A stretch of DNA of 64,000 nt from positions 372,001-436,000 of the forward strand of contig NZ_JHVC01000001.1 of the NCBI RefSeq assembly GCF_000619945.1, given 5' to 3'. The notes below the pieces were generated by a model. It had not been told where the DNA came from. It did not search any database and worked only from the letters and a program-made list of their open reading frames with translations. This DNA comes from Clostridium lundense DSM 17049. Lineage in GTDB: Bacteria; Bacillota; Clostridia; Clostridiales; Clostridiaceae. A program made the translations under genes and the position numbers. This document shows positions 25,460 through 34,594 of this stretch, in pieces (position 1 is the stretch's first letter; each line of letters starts with the position of its first letter).

Positions 25460-25906
25460 ATGGAATGTGATGAAAAGCTTATAGCGGAAATAGTAAGAAA
25501 AATATTGACAGAAAAAATTAAAGATAATGAATTTGAAAAAGATGTGGATAAAAGTGGGATTTTAAGTGTAAAGCTACCTACTGTAAAATGTGAAAACTTT
25601 GATACTGGAAAAGAAGGGGATAAAGTTTATCTAAAGGATGTAGTTAGCTTAGAAGAAAGTCCAAGACTTGGCTGCGGAGTAATGGAAATGGATAAAACTT
25701 GTTTTGATTGGACCTTAAACTATGACGAAGTAGATTATATTATTAAAGGAAAACTCCAAATAATTATCGATGGTAGAACAGTTACTGGAGAAGAGGGAGA
25801 TATGATTTTTATTCCTAAGGGATCTTCAATTAAATTTAGTGTACCTGATTATGCAAGATTTTTATATGTGACCTATCCAGCTAATTGGGCAGAACAAAAG
25901 GAATAA
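25460..25906 (+). CDS. eutQ: EutQ cupin protein
   Basis: A 148-residue protein with a cupin fold in its C-terminal ~95 residues (LGCGVMEM, YIIKGKLQIIIDGRTVTGEE, GDMIFIPKGSSIKFS). EutQ is required for anaerobic ethanolamine use in Salmonella and acetate kinase activity has been reported. The N-terminus is an encapsulation-type helix (MECDEKLIAEIVRKILTEKI); the LITA-DI module found at the start of enteric EutQ is missing here. Last gene of the operon, followed by a strong terminator. Confidence 0.88.
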   Translation: MECDEKLIAEIVRKILTEKIKDNEFEKDVDKSGILSVKLPTVKCENFDTGKEGDKVYLKDVVSLEESPRLGCGVMEMDKTCFDWTLNYDEVDYIIKGKLQIIIDGRTVTGEEGDMIFIPKGSSIKFSVPDYARFLYVTYPANWAEQKE

Positions 25907-25913
25907 TAGATAG

Positions 25914-25950
25914 GGAGGTGTTTCAAAAGAGTTGCTTTTGAAACACCTCC
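25914..25950. terminator. Bidirectional terminator between eutQ and the regulator gene
   Basis: A perfect 16-bp inverted repeat (25914-25929 with 25935-25950) with a 5-base loop between convergent genes. T-rich sequence follows in + direction. It ends the eut operon and the minus-strand regulator transcript. Confidence 0.8.
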
Positions 25951-25954
25951 TTAG

Positions 25955-26737
25955 TTAAAATTTAATAAGAAATTTATCTTCTACAGAATAGTTTAAGAAA
26001 TTATCTTTATTTTGTGACCTAAATCTGTGTGGAGATACCCCTACAAACTTTAAAAATACTTTACTAAAATAGGCAGCATCTACATATCCAACTCTCAAAG
26101 ATATATAATTTATGTTATCCTCTGTATTCATAAGTAGAAATATAGCTGCATTTATTCTTACTTTTGATAAATAATCAATAAAATTCATTCCTACTTTAGA
26201 TTTAAAATATCTACTAAAATATTGAGGATTTAAGTGTACATAAGAGGCTACGGTTTCTAAATTTATATCTTCACTATAATTAGATTTGATATATTTCAGT
26301 GCTTTATCTATTATGCTATCTTCGTTATTTACTACAGGTAATTTTTGCATATAATCACTATTATTATTTATAGATAGAATTAATTTTTTTAAGGATTCTA
26401 TTATATCGGAAGGTTTTGCAGGTTTTAAAAGATAATCAAAAGCATGAAGCTTAACTCCCAATTGTGCATATTTGAAGTCATCATAAGCGGTTAATATAAT
26501 AGTTTTTACATTAGGTAAAAATTCACAAATATTTTTTTGCGCTTCCAAACCATCTATAACAGGCATTTTTATATCCATAAGTATAATATCAGGTCTCATT
26601 TTTTTAGCTAAGTGTATAGCCATTTCTCCATCATAAGCTTCCCCTATAATTGATAAATTATTAAAATTTTTCTTTATAATTAATTTTAAAGCTTCACGTT
26701 CAAGAACCTCATCTTCAGCAATCATCAATTTATACAT
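25955..26737 (-). CDS. Response regulator with AraC-type DNA-binding domain
   Basis: A 260-residue regulator. An N-terminal receiver (about 1-120) has acidic residues E8, D9 and phosphoacceptor D55; a C-terminal AraC/YesN-type double helix-turn-helix (about 160-255) includes NLETVASYVHLNPQYFSRYF and VGYVDAAYFSKVFLKFVGVSPHRFR. ATG 26737 is chosen for its AGGAGGT site; the longer frame to 26773 starts on poor codons. It pairs with the PocR-domain kinase upstream and is divergent from pduA, so it most likely activates the pdu operon. Confidence 0.9.
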   Translation of the reverse strand: MYKLMIAEDEVLEREALKLIIKKNFNNLSIIGEAYDGEMAIHLAKKMRPDIILMDIKMPVIDGLEAQKNICEFLPNVKTIILTAYDDFKYAQLGVKLHAFDYLLKPAKPSDIIESLKKLILSINNNSDYMQKLPVVNNEDSIIDKALKYIKSNYSEDINLETVASYVHLNPQYFSRYFKSKVGMNFIDYLSKVRINAAIFLLMNTEDNINYISLRVGYVDAAYFSKVFLKFVGVSPHRFRSQNKDNFLNYSVEDKFLIKF

Positions 26738-26839
26738 AATGATACCTCCTAAATTACACCTGATTAATATCATTTGTAATTTTTTATATGACAGTGCAAA
26801 AGCTATTTCATTAGGGAAAAAATTTTTATTAAAGATGAT

Positions 26840-28048
26840 TTAAGAGATGTAAGGAATTTTTATAGTAACTTTAGTTCCGTTATTAACTTTACTTTTAATA
26901 TATAAACTACTATTGTCTCCGAAGTAATATTTCAATCTATTTCTTACATTTTGTATTCCTAGTTCAAGGGAAGAAGAATCATTTTCTTGGAAATTTATAA
27001 TATGAAGCTTATCAGTATCCATTCCAACACCATTATCTATTATTTCTAATACAACATAATTTTCGGGAATTAGATTTCCCAAAATGGTAATTTTACCACC
27101 ATGTTTTTTACATTCTAATCCATGTATTATGGAATTTTCTATTATAGGCTGTAGTGTCATTACAGGAATTTTATAGTGAAGAATTTTATCATCTATATTT
27201 ATTTCATATCTAATTCTATTACCATATCTTTCATGTTGGATAAAGAGATATTTTTCAACATTATTTATTTCAGTTTCAATTGATACCATATTTTCTGAAT
27301 TTTTAATACTATATCTTAATATATCTGATAAGGAATAAATAAGTTCTTCAGTTTTGGGCGCATTTTCAAGTAGTGCCATTCTAGCAATTGTATTAAGTGT
27401 GTTAAATAGAAAATGGGGATTGATTTGAGATTGCAAAGCCTTAATCTTAGTATCTTTTAATAATTTTTCTAGATAGGCTTTTTCTTTTGTTTGTTCTAGT
27501 AATTTAAAATATGTTATATTTGAAACTCCAATTTTAGCTATAAAATTGGAGAAAAGATAGAGAAAATCAGCAGCCTCAGTTATGTCTTTATATTTCCACA
27601 CCTTAACTTCTTTTAAAGCCTCTTCAAGTTGCTCTTTTGGAACCTTAATTTCATTAGAGAGCTTTTCTAAGTTCATGTAGCTTTTGTTATAGAATTCTTT
27701 TACAATAATCTGTCCACAAAGCATACAACCTATGTAATTATTATCAACTATTATAGGGGCAGCTAAATCTGTTAATCCAGAATGACAAAAATAAATAATA
27801 GGTTTACCTGTTTTCATGGCATTAGTACCACCAGATGCATCACATTTTTCACATCTTTTTCTTCCAAGCTCAGTACTTCTAACTAAATTGCAAAACTTTG
27901 AAAATTTGCTGGAATTAGCTACGGGAATACCGTTTTTGTTTACAGTAATAGTAGACAGCCCAACTATATTTGCAAACTTATCCTGAATATCCTGTAAAGA
28001 TTTTATATCTATTATTTCATTAAAATGATAACTTCCAGGTAATGTCAT
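26840..28048 (-). CDS. PocR-domain sensor histidine kinase (LytS/YesM type)
   Basis: A 402-residue cytoplasmic sensor kinase with no membrane segment. A PocR sensory domain (about 15-175) contains the conserved cysteine-rich stretch RKRCEKCDASGG and CHSGLTDLAAPI; PocR domains are thought to bind small diols such as 1,2-propanediol or glycerol. The kinase core follows: phosphoacceptor H212 in QSQINPHFLFNTLNT, N box in QPIIENSIIHG and G box DNGVGMD. An ATG start with GAGGTGAT lies divergent from pduA. It signals to the AraC-type regulator gene just downstream. Confidence 0.9.
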   Translation of the reverse strand: MTLPGSYHFNEIIDIKSLQDIQDKFANIVGLSTITVNKNGIPVANSSKFSKFCNLVRSTELGRKRCEKCDASGGTNAMKTGKPIIYFCHSGLTDLAAPIIVDNNYIGCMLCGQIIVKEFYNKSYMNLEKLSNEIKVPKEQLEEALKEVKVWKYKDITEAADFLYLFSNFIAKIGVSNITYFKLLEQTKEKAYLEKLLKDTKIKALQSQINPHFLFNTLNTIARMALLENAPKTEELIYSLSDILRYSIKNSENMVSIETEINNVEKYLFIQHERYGNRIRYEINIDDKILHYKIPVMTLQPIIENSIIHGLECKKHGGKITILGNLIPENYVVLEIIDNGVGMDTDKLHIINFQENDSSSLELGIQNVRNRLKYYFGDNSSLYIKSKVNNGTKVTIKIPYIS

Positions 28049-28137
28049 TAGATCACCTCAAAGATCGTTATATTAATTAGACTATTCTATAATTACTAAA
28101 AAAATTCATGAAAGTAGTTAAAATAATACCATAAATA

Positions 28138-28224
28138 GTAAAAAAATTACATGTGAAATAAGTCAATAAAGTTGTTTAATAGGTCAAAATAATGTAAAAA
28201 AATTACAAAAATGCATTATATAAT
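28138..28224 (+). promoter_or_regulatory. Probable pdu promoter and activator-binding sites
   Basis: Two identical, nearly palindromic 13-mers GTAAAAAAATTAC lie at 28138-28150 and 28194-28206. Between them (A/G)GTCAA occurs at 28062-equivalent spacing: TCAA at 28163-28166 and 28184-28187, exactly 21 bp (two helical turns) apart. A good -10 box TATAAT is at 28219-28224, with no -35 box; the second 13-mer occupies that position. This is what an activator-dependent promoter for an AraC-type regulator would look like. Confidence 0.55.
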
Positions 28225-28252
28225 TAAGGTATAAAAAAATGGAGGTGTGTTT

Positions 28253-28537
28253 ATGGGACAAGAAGCATTAGGAATGATAGAAACTAAAGGTTTAGTGGCT
28301 GCTATAGAAGCAGCAGATGCAATGGTGAAGGCAGCAAATGTTGCTTTATTAGGATATGAGAAAATTGGCTCAGGATTAGTAACTGTAATGGTTAGAGGAG
28401 ATGTAGGAGCAGTTAAGGCTGCAACAGATGCAGGGGCAGCTTCGGCAAAAAGAGTAGGTGAAGTAGTTTCTATTCATGTAATACCAAGGCCACATACAGA
28501 TGTAGAAAAAATAATACCTCAATTAGATGAGAAATAA
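28253..28537 (+). CDS. pduA: Major hexameric shell protein PduA/PduJ (BMC-H)
   Basis: A 94-residue single BMC-domain shell protein, first gene of the pdu block. The pore loop is KIGSGL, identical to PduA of Salmonella and different from the GGG pore of the EutM paralogue at 20087, with which it shares most other residues (LGMIETKGLV, HVIPRPH). GGAGGTG precedes the ATG; the GTG at 28247 is part of that site and was rejected. It probably forms the pores through which propanediol enters. Confidence 0.95.
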   Translation: MGQEALGMIETKGLVAAIEAADAMVKAANVALLGYEKIGSGLVTVMVRGDVGAVKAATDAGAASAKRVGEVVSIHVIPRPHTDVEKIIPQLDEK

Positions 28538-28557
28538 TTTAAAGGAGCCGGTATACC

Positions 28558-29409
28558 ATGGATAATGAAATTATTCAAAGGGTTTTAGAAGAAGTAAAAA
28601 AGAAATTGAATGATAAAGAAATGAATTTTGATGTGGAGAAAGAGATTCAGCAAACTATAGGTCAGTTAAATGGTGAAAGTGAAAATGAAGTAAAAAAGGA
28701 GGTAAAGTGTATGGAAAATATATCAGGAATAACAGAATTTATTGGATACGGATTGGGAGATACTGTAGGACTAGTTATTGCTAATGTGGACAGTGCTCTT
28801 CATGAAAAAATGGGATTAGATAAAAAGTATAGATCTATTGGTATAGTTGGGGGAAGAACAGGAGCAGGTCCTCAAATAATGGCTGGTGATGAAGCAGTAA
28901 AAGCCACTAATACGGAAGTAGTGGCAATTGAATTAGCCAGAGATACAAAAGGTGGAGCAGGACATGGTTCATTAGTTATATTTGCAGCAGAAGATGTGTC
29001 AGATGCTAGAAGAGCTGTAGAAGTAACTTTAAAGGAATTAAATAGAACTTTTGGAGACGTTTATGGATGCGACGTTGGACACCTTGAATTACAGTATACT
29101 GCAAGAGCTAGTTATGCTTTAAACAAAGGATTTGGAGCACCTATAGGAAAAGCTTTTGGTATTATAGTTGGAGCTCCAGCAGCCATAGGAGTTGTAATGG
29201 CAGATACGGCTTTAAAGACTGCAAATGTAGAAGTGGTATCCTATGCAAGCCCTAATGTAGGAACTGCACATTCTAATGAAGTTATATTAACTATAACTGG
29301 TGACTCGGGAGCTGTTAGACAGTCTGTTATGTCAGCAAGAGAAAAAGGAATGAAAATATTAAAAGCTATGGGGCAAAATCCAACATCTACAACTCAACCA
29401 TATATTTAA
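28558..29409 (+). CDS. pduB: Shell protein PduB (tandem BMC, trimer), with internal start for PduB'
   Basis: A 283-residue tandem permuted-BMC protein. N-terminal extension (about 1-51) starts MDNEIIQRVLEEVKKKLND, an amphipathic helix; the shell domain begins near residue 57 (ITEFIGYGLGDTVGLVIANV). In Salmonella pduB gives a long form and PduB' from an internal start, and the long form's N-terminal extension links shell and cargo. Here an internal ATG at 28711 with an excellent ribosome site predicts the same. Located 20 bases after pduA, with AAAGGAGCC before the first ATG. Confidence 0.95.
   Translation: MDNEIIQRVLEEVKKKLNDKEMNFDVEKEIQQTIGQLNGESENEVKKEVKCMENISGITEFIGYGLGDTVGLVIANVDSALHEKMGLDKKYRSIGIVGGRTGAGPQIMAGDEAVKATNTEVVAIELARDTKGGAGHGSLVIFAAEDVSDARRAVEVTLKELNRTFGDVYGCDVGHLELQYTARASYALNKGFGAPIGKAFGIIVGAPAAIGVVMADTALKTANVEVVSYASPNVGTAHSNEVILTITGDSGAVRQSVMSAREKGMKILKAMGQNPTSTTQPYI
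28697..28713 (+). promoter_or_regulatory. Internal ribosome site and start codon for PduB'
   Basis: AAGGAGGT followed 7 bases later by ATG at 28711, in frame with pduB at codon 52. The product (28711-29409) would be 232 residues, the shell domains alone. The site is better than the one before the first start. Confidence 0.75.
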
Positions 29410-29430
29410 ATTTAGAAGGTGGTGGGAATA

Positions 29431-31095
29431 ATGAAAAAGTCTAAAAGGTTTGAAATATTGGAGAACAGAGAAGTTAATAAGGATGGTTTTGTAAAGGATT
29501 GGCCAGAGGTAGGTTTAATAGCTGTAGATAGCCCTAATGATCCAAAACCTAGTGTAAAAGTAGAAAATGGCGTAATAGTAGAAATGGATGGTAAAAAGAG
29601 AGAAAATTTTGATTTTATAGATTTATTCATTGCAGACTATGCTATAAATATTGAAAATACAGAAAAAGCAATGTCTATGACATCCTTAGAAATTGCAAGA
29701 ATGCTTGTAGATATAAATGTTCATAGAGAGGAATTAGTTAAAATTACAACAGCACTTACACCTGCAAAAATTGTTCAAGTAGTAAATGAACTTAATGTAG
29801 TAGAAATGATGATGGCTATGCAGAAGATGAGAGCAAGAAGAACTCCATCTAATCAATGTCATGTAACAAATGTAAAGGACAATCCTATTCAAATTGCAGC
29901 AGATGCAGCAGAAGCTGGTATAAGAGGCTTTGACGAAATGGAAACCACTGTAGGTATAGTAAGGTATGCTCCTTTTAATGCATTAGCAATTTTAATTGGA
30001 GCTCAAACAGGAAGAGGAGGAGTTCTAACTCAGTGTGCTTTGGAAGAAGCTACAGAATTAAGACTAGGAATGCTTGGATACACATGTTATGCAGAAACAA
30101 TTTCAGTGTATGGTACTGAAAACGTATTTGTAGATGGAGATGATACACCTTGGTCTAAAGCATTTTTAGCTTCTGCCTATGCTTCAAGAGGATTAAAAAT
30201 GAGATTTACTTCAGGAACTGGTTCTGAGGTTCAAATGGGATATGCAGAGGGTAAGTCTATGCTATATCTGGAAGCAAGATGTATCATGATAGCTAAAGGA
30301 GCAGGAGTACAGGGACTTCAAAATGGTTCTATAAGTTGTATAGGTGTTCCTGGTGCAGTAGCTGGAGGAATAAGAGCGGTTCTCGCAGAAAATTTAATAA
30401 CTACTATGTTAGATTTAGAGGTAGCTTCAGGAAATGACCAGACTTTTACACATTCACAAATTAGAAAAACTGCTAGAACAATGATGCAGTTTTTACCAGG
30501 AACTGATTTTATATTCTCTGGATATAGTGCAGTACCAAACTATGACAATATGTTTGCTGGTTCAAACTTTGATGCTGAAGATTTTGATGATTATTTAATT
30601 CTTCAAAGAGATTTAAAGGTTGAGGGTGGTTTAAAACCAATCACAGAAGAAGAAGCTATTAAAATAAGAAATAAGGCAGCTAGGGCACTACAAGCAGTAT
30701 TTAAAGAATTAGCACTTCCACCAATTACTGATGAAGAAGTGGAAGCAGCTACTTATGCTCATGGAAGTAAAGACATGCCTAATAGAAATGTAGTAGAGGA
30801 TTTAAAGGCAGCTCAGGAACTATTAAAGAGAGGAATAACTGGTCTTGATATAGTTAAAGCCTTATATAAAGGTGGATTTGAAGATGTAGCTAATAATGTA
30901 TTAAATATGCTTAAACAAAGGGTTGCAGGAGACTACTTACACACCTCTTCAATTTTTGACAAGGATTTCAATGTTATAACAGCAGTTAACAATCCTAATG
31001 ATTATATGGGACCAGGAACTGGTTACAGGGTAGATGGTCAGAGATGGGAAGAAATAAAGAATATTAATCAGGCACTTGATCCAGAAAAGATTTAA
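29431..31095 (+). CDS. pduC: Propanediol dehydratase large subunit
   Basis: A 554-residue catalytic subunit of the adenosylcobalamin-dependent diol dehydratase that turns 1,2-propanediol into propionaldehyde. Length equals the enteric enzyme. Substrate and potassium ligands known from Klebsiella are all present with a one-residue offset: Q142, H144, E171, E222, Q297, S302 and D336. ATG 29431 follows AGAAGGTGGTG; the GTG at 29419 is in that site. Glycerol as an alternative substrate is possible, but the long PduD (225 aa) supports diol dehydratase. Confidence 0.96.
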   Translation: MKKSKRFEILENREVNKDGFVKDWPEVGLIAVDSPNDPKPSVKVENGVIVEMDGKKRENFDFIDLFIADYAINIENTEKAMSMTSLEIARMLVDINVHREELVKITTALTPAKIVQVVNELNVVEMMMAMQKMRARRTPSNQCHVTNVKDNPIQIAADAAEAGIRGFDEMETTVGIVRYAPFNALAILIGAQTGRGGVLTQCALEEATELRLGMLGYTCYAETISVYGTENVFVDGDDTPWSKAFLASAYASRGLKMRFTSGTGSEVQMGYAEGKSMLYLEARCIMIAKGAGVQGLQNGSISCIGVPGAVAGGIRAVLAENLITTMLDLEVASGNDQTFTHSQIRKTARTMMQFLPGTDFIFSGYSAVPNYDNMFAGSNFDAEDFDDYLILQRDLKVEGGLKPITEEEAIKIRNKAARALQAVFKELALPPITDEEVEAATYAHGSKDMPNRNVVEDLKAAQELLKRGITGLDIVKALYKGGFEDVANNVLNMLKQRVAGDYLHTSSIFDKDFNVITAVNNPNDYMGPGTGYRVDGQRWEEIKNINQALDPEKI

Positions 31096-31110
31096 GAGGG
31101 GAGTGGTAAT

Positions 31111-31788
31111 ATGTTAAATACAATATCCAATGAGGATTTAATAGAAATAATAACCAAGGAAGTCCTAAAGCAAATGGAGAAGGATAAAGTTCAAGTCCCA
31201 ACAGAAAATGTGAAAAAAGAAGTAAGCAAAGTTAATAAAAGAAAAATGAATATTGTAGAAAAAGGTACAGCAGCACAAGGAAAAAGATTAGATGAAGTAG
31301 TAGTAGCTATAGGACCTGCCTTTGGAAAAAATCAAAGTAAAAATATAATGGGAACACCTCATGAGGATATATTGAAAGAAGTTATGGCAGGTATAGAAGA
31401 AGAAGGAGTATCTCCTAGAATAATTAGAGTAATAAGAACTTCAGATGTATCCTTTATGGCTCATGATGCAGCAGTATTAAGTGGCTCTGGTATTGGAATA
31501 GGAATTCAATCAAAAGGAACTACTGTAATTCATCAAAAGGATTTGGAACTATTAAATAACCTAGAACTTTTCCCACAGGCACCGCTAATTGATAGGGAAA
31601 CCTATAGGGCTATTGGTAAAAATGCTGCAAAGTATGCAAAGGGTGAATCACCTGATCCTGTACCAGTAAGGAATGATCAGATGGCAAGACCAACTTATCA
31701 AGCTATTGCAGCAGTACTTCATATAAAAGAGACTAAAGAGGTAGTACCTCATGGAAAGCCTATAGAAGTAGAATTAGTATTTGAATAG
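31111..31788 (+). CDS. pduD: Propanediol dehydratase medium subunit
   Basis: A 225-residue subunit that helps hold cobalamin in PduCDE. The core starts near residue 65 (RLDEVVVAIGPAFG) and is well conserved (RTSDVSFMAHDAAVLSGSGI). The N-terminal extension includes ISNEDLIEIITKEVLKQME, the targeting helix that brings the dehydratase into the compartment in enteric bacteria. GAGGGGAGTGG ribosome site before ATG. The start of pduE follows after 10 bases. Confidence 0.95.
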   Translation: MLNTISNEDLIEIITKEVLKQMEKDKVQVPTENVKKEVSKVNKRKMNIVEKGTAAQGKRLDEVVVAIGPAFGKNQSKNIMGTPHEDILKEVMAGIEEEGVSPRIIRVIRTSDVSFMAHDAAVLSGSGIGIGIQSKGTTVIHQKDLELLNNLELFPQAPLIDRETYRAIGKNAAKYAKGESPDPVPVRNDQMARPTYQAIAAVLHIKETKEVVPHGKPIEVELVFE

Positions 31789-31798
31789 GGGTGAAATT

Positions 31799-32311
31799 AT
31801 GGATAATACTCTAATAGAACAAATTGTGAATGAAGTATTGAAGTCATTAGATACTGGTGTAAAATGCAAGGAAGAGATTAATGAAGTGAAAAAAGAAGGG
31901 GAAAAGCTTACAGTAAAAGATTATCCTCTGTTAAAGAATAGAAAAGAATTACTTAATACTAGAACTGGTAAAAATATTACATCTATTACTATGGATAAAG
32001 TAATAGATGGTGAAGTAAAACCAGATGATATAAAGATAACAGCTCCAGTACTATTATACCAAGCTCAAATAGCTGAATCTGTTGGAAGATATCAGTTTGG
32101 TAGAAATTTAAGAAGAGCTGGAGAACTCACATTAGTGCCAGATAATAGAGTCCTTGAAATATATAATGCATTGAGACCATATAGATCAACTAAAGAAGAA
32201 CTTTTAAATATAGCTTTGGAGTTAGAGGAAAAGTATGGAGCAAAATTAAATGCTTATTTGGTTAGACAGGCAGCTGAAGTTTATGAAAAGAGGGGAAGAT
32301 TAAAAGAATAA
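31799..32311 (+). CDS. pduE: Propanediol dehydratase small subunit
   Basis: A 170-residue third subunit of diol dehydratase. The core is typical (DYPLLKNRKELLNTRTGKN, VLLYQAQIAESVGRYQFGRN). It too starts with an amphipathic helix, MDNTLIEQIVNEVLKSLD, so both small subunits carry targeting-like sequences. ATG 31799 is chosen (AGGGGTGA upstream) instead of TTG 31781, which overlaps the end of pduD. Confidence 0.95.
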   Translation: MDNTLIEQIVNEVLKSLDTGVKCKEEINEVKKEGEKLTVKDYPLLKNRKELLNTRTGKNITSITMDKVIDGEVKPDDIKITAPVLLYQAQIAESVGRYQFGRNLRRAGELTLVPDNRVLEIYNALRPYRSTKEELLNIALELEEKYGAKLNAYLVRQAAEVYEKRGRLKE

Positions 32312-32330
32312 ACTTTAAGAGGTGATTTAG

Positions 32331-34151
32331 TTGAAATTCATAGCAGGGGTTGATATAGGAAATTCTACTACAGAGGTAGCTATTGCTGATATAGAAAAAG
32401 GGCTGAATTTTTTATCTAGTAGCATAAGGAAAACTTCAGGAATTAAAGGAACAATTGATAATGTGGCTGGTATTATACTTGCTCTTAAAGAGGCATGTGA
32501 TAAGTTGAAGATTAACATATCTAAATTAGACACTATTTGTATAAATGAAGCTACTCCTGTAATTGGAGATGTAGCCATGGAAACCATAACTGAGACAATA
32601 ATTACTGAGTCTACTATGATAGGCCATAATCCTGATACCCCTGGTGGCATAGGGTTAGGAATAGGAAAAACCGTATATTTAGATGAGCTACCTAACATAT
32701 CTTCATCTGAAGAAGTTATATGTGTTATACCTAAATCTATATATTTTGAAAGAGCAGCTAAAGAGCTTAATAGGGCTATGGAAAAAGGTTTGAAAATAAA
32801 TGGGGCTATAGCTCAAGGTGATGATGGAGTAATAATATGTAATAGGTTAGTAAAAAAAATACCTATAGTAGATGAAGTAGCTTATATTGATAAAGTGCCA
32901 ATGGGGATGATAGCGGCAATAGAAGTAGCCCTTCCAGGAGAAACAATTAAGGTATTGTCAAATCCTTATGGACTTGCCACTGTGTTTAATCTTTCTCCTG
33001 AAGAAACAAAACATGTTATTCCTATTTCAAGGGCACTAATAGGCAATAGATCGGCAGTAGTTATTAGAACCCCTGAAGGAGAAGTTAAAGAGCGAATTAT
33101 ACCTGCAGGAAAGCTAATTTTATTGGGCTCAAGAAAGAAAGATATAGGTATAGAAGATGGCTCTAATAAAATAATGGAAGCCTTAAAAGAGGTTTGGCCA
33201 TTAACAGATGTAACGGGAGAATCAGGAACGAATGTAGGAGGTATGATTGAGAGGGTAAGACAAGTTATGGGAGAACTTACCCATCAATGTACTAGTAATA
33301 TAAAAATTCAAGATATTTTAGCTGTAGATACATTTCTTCCTCAAAAAGTTAAAGGTGGTGTAGCTGGGGAATTTGCTTTAGAAAATGCAGTAGCTTTAGC
33401 AGCTATGGTAAAAACTAATAGATTGCCTATGGAGGATATAGCTAGAAAACTTCAAGAAGAAACTAAAGTAAAGGTAATAATTGCAGGTGTAGAAGCTAAT
33501 ATGGCTGTACTTGGGGCTCTAACTACCCCAGGTACAGACAAACCTCTTGTAATTTTAGACATGGGAGGAGGCTCTACAGATTCAGCATATATAAGCAAGG
33601 GGAACGTAATAAAATCTATTCATCATGCTGGTGCAGGAGAAATGGTAACCATGCTTATAAAGTCTGAATTAGGGTTAGAAGATTATAGCTTGGCGGAAGA
33701 TATAAAAATGTATCCTTTAGCAAAAGTAGAAAGCCTTTTTAACTTACGTTATGAAGATGGAAGTGTATGCTTTTTTCAAAAACCTCTAGATGCATCTCTT
33801 TTTGCAAGAAATATAGTAGTAAAAGATAATGAAATGATTCCTGTTCCAACAAAACATTCCTTAGAAAAAATAAGAATAGTGAGAAGAGAGGCAAAGAAAA
33901 AGGTTTTTGTGTCCAATGTAATTAGAGCCCTAACAGATATAGCTCCTAATAATGACATAAGGGGTATAGATTTTGCAGTACTTGTAGGAGGATCAGCTAT
34001 GGATTTTGAAATACCTGAAATGATATCTGATGAATTATCTCATTATGGCATAGTTTGTGGTAGTGGAAATATTAGAGGCTCTGAAGGTCCAAGAAATGCT
34101 GTAGCAACAGGCCTTGTAATATCTTATTACAATAAGATAAGGAGTAATTGA
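32331..34151 (+). CDS. pduG: Diol dehydratase reactivase large subunit
   Basis: A 606-residue Hsp70-fold ATPase that exchanges inactive cobalamin from PduCDE for adenosylcobalamin. Visible motifs are GVDIGNSTTEVAI at the N-terminus and LDMGGGSTDSAY near residue 410. TTG start with AGAGGTGAT upstream. The next gene pduH begins 1 base after its stop, as expected for two subunits made in fixed ratio. Confidence 0.95.
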   Translation: MKFIAGVDIGNSTTEVAIADIEKGLNFLSSSIRKTSGIKGTIDNVAGIILALKEACDKLKINISKLDTICINEATPVIGDVAMETITETIITESTMIGHNPDTPGGIGLGIGKTVYLDELPNISSSEEVICVIPKSIYFERAAKELNRAMEKGLKINGAIAQGDDGVIICNRLVKKIPIVDEVAYIDKVPMGMIAAIEVALPGETIKVLSNPYGLATVFNLSPEETKHVIPISRALIGNRSAVVIRTPEGEVKERIIPAGKLILLGSRKKDIGIEDGSNKIMEALKEVWPLTDVTGESGTNVGGMIERVRQVMGELTHQCTSNIKIQDILAVDTFLPQKVKGGVAGEFALENAVALAAMVKTNRLPMEDIARKLQEETKVKVIIAGVEANMAVLGALTTPGTDKPLVILDMGGGSTDSAYISKGNVIKSIHHAGAGEMVTMLIKSELGLEDYSLAEDIKMYPLAKVESLFNLRYEDGSVCFFQKPLDASLFARNIVVKDNEMIPVPTKHSLEKIRIVRREAKKKVFVSNVIRALTDIAPNNDIRGIDFAVLVGGSAMDFEIPEMISDELSHYGIVCGSGNIRGSEGPRNAVATGLVISYYNKIRSN

Positions 34152-34152
34152 A

Positions 34153-34581
34153 ATGATTATTAATAGTGAAAAACCTAGTATCAATATATATGTAAACAAT
34201 GGTGACAAGAGTCTTCTTACAGAAATTTTAGCAGGTATAGAAGAAGAAGGATTACCTTTTGAAATATTTTATAAAGATTTTAAAAAAGAGGACTTAATTA
34301 AGGGAGGATACACTGCTTCACAGGAATCTAGAATGGGTATAGGAATTGGAATGTATGAAAGAACCATAGTTATGCATTATAACAAGTTAAAAGAAAGTGA
34401 ACCTATTTTTTATGGGGAATTGTCTTTTTATGAAAGAGAAAAGAGCAGAAGAATAGGATGTAATGCAGCTAGATTATATAAAATTATGCCTTTTAAGGAT
34501 TTAGTTATTGATTTAGATAAAAAGTTAGTAGAAAGTATAAAGCTTAGTGTAATAGAAGTACTGAAAGGAAAGTTATCATAG
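34153..34581 (+). CDS. pduH: Diol dehydratase reactivase small subunit
   Basis: A 142-residue protein homologous to PduH, structurally related to the dehydratase medium subunit (EILAGIEEEGLPFEI, ASQESRMGIGIGMYE). It swaps with PduD during reactivation in the known mechanism. Starts immediately after pduG and is followed by the PduK-like gene. Confidence 0.92.
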   Translation: MIINSEKPSINIYVNNGDKSLLTEILAGIEEEGLPFEIFYKDFKKEDLIKGGYTASQESRMGIGIGMYERTIVMHYNKLKESEPIFYGELSFYEREKSRRIGCNAARLYKIMPFKDLVIDLDKKLVESIKLSVIEVLKGKLS

Positions 34582-34594
34582 GGAGGGGAATTAG

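Noticed and set aside
28049..28252. ANTAR leader before pduA
   Set aside because: No terminator or A1/G4 hexaloop hairpins; the interval looks like an activator-bound promoter instead.
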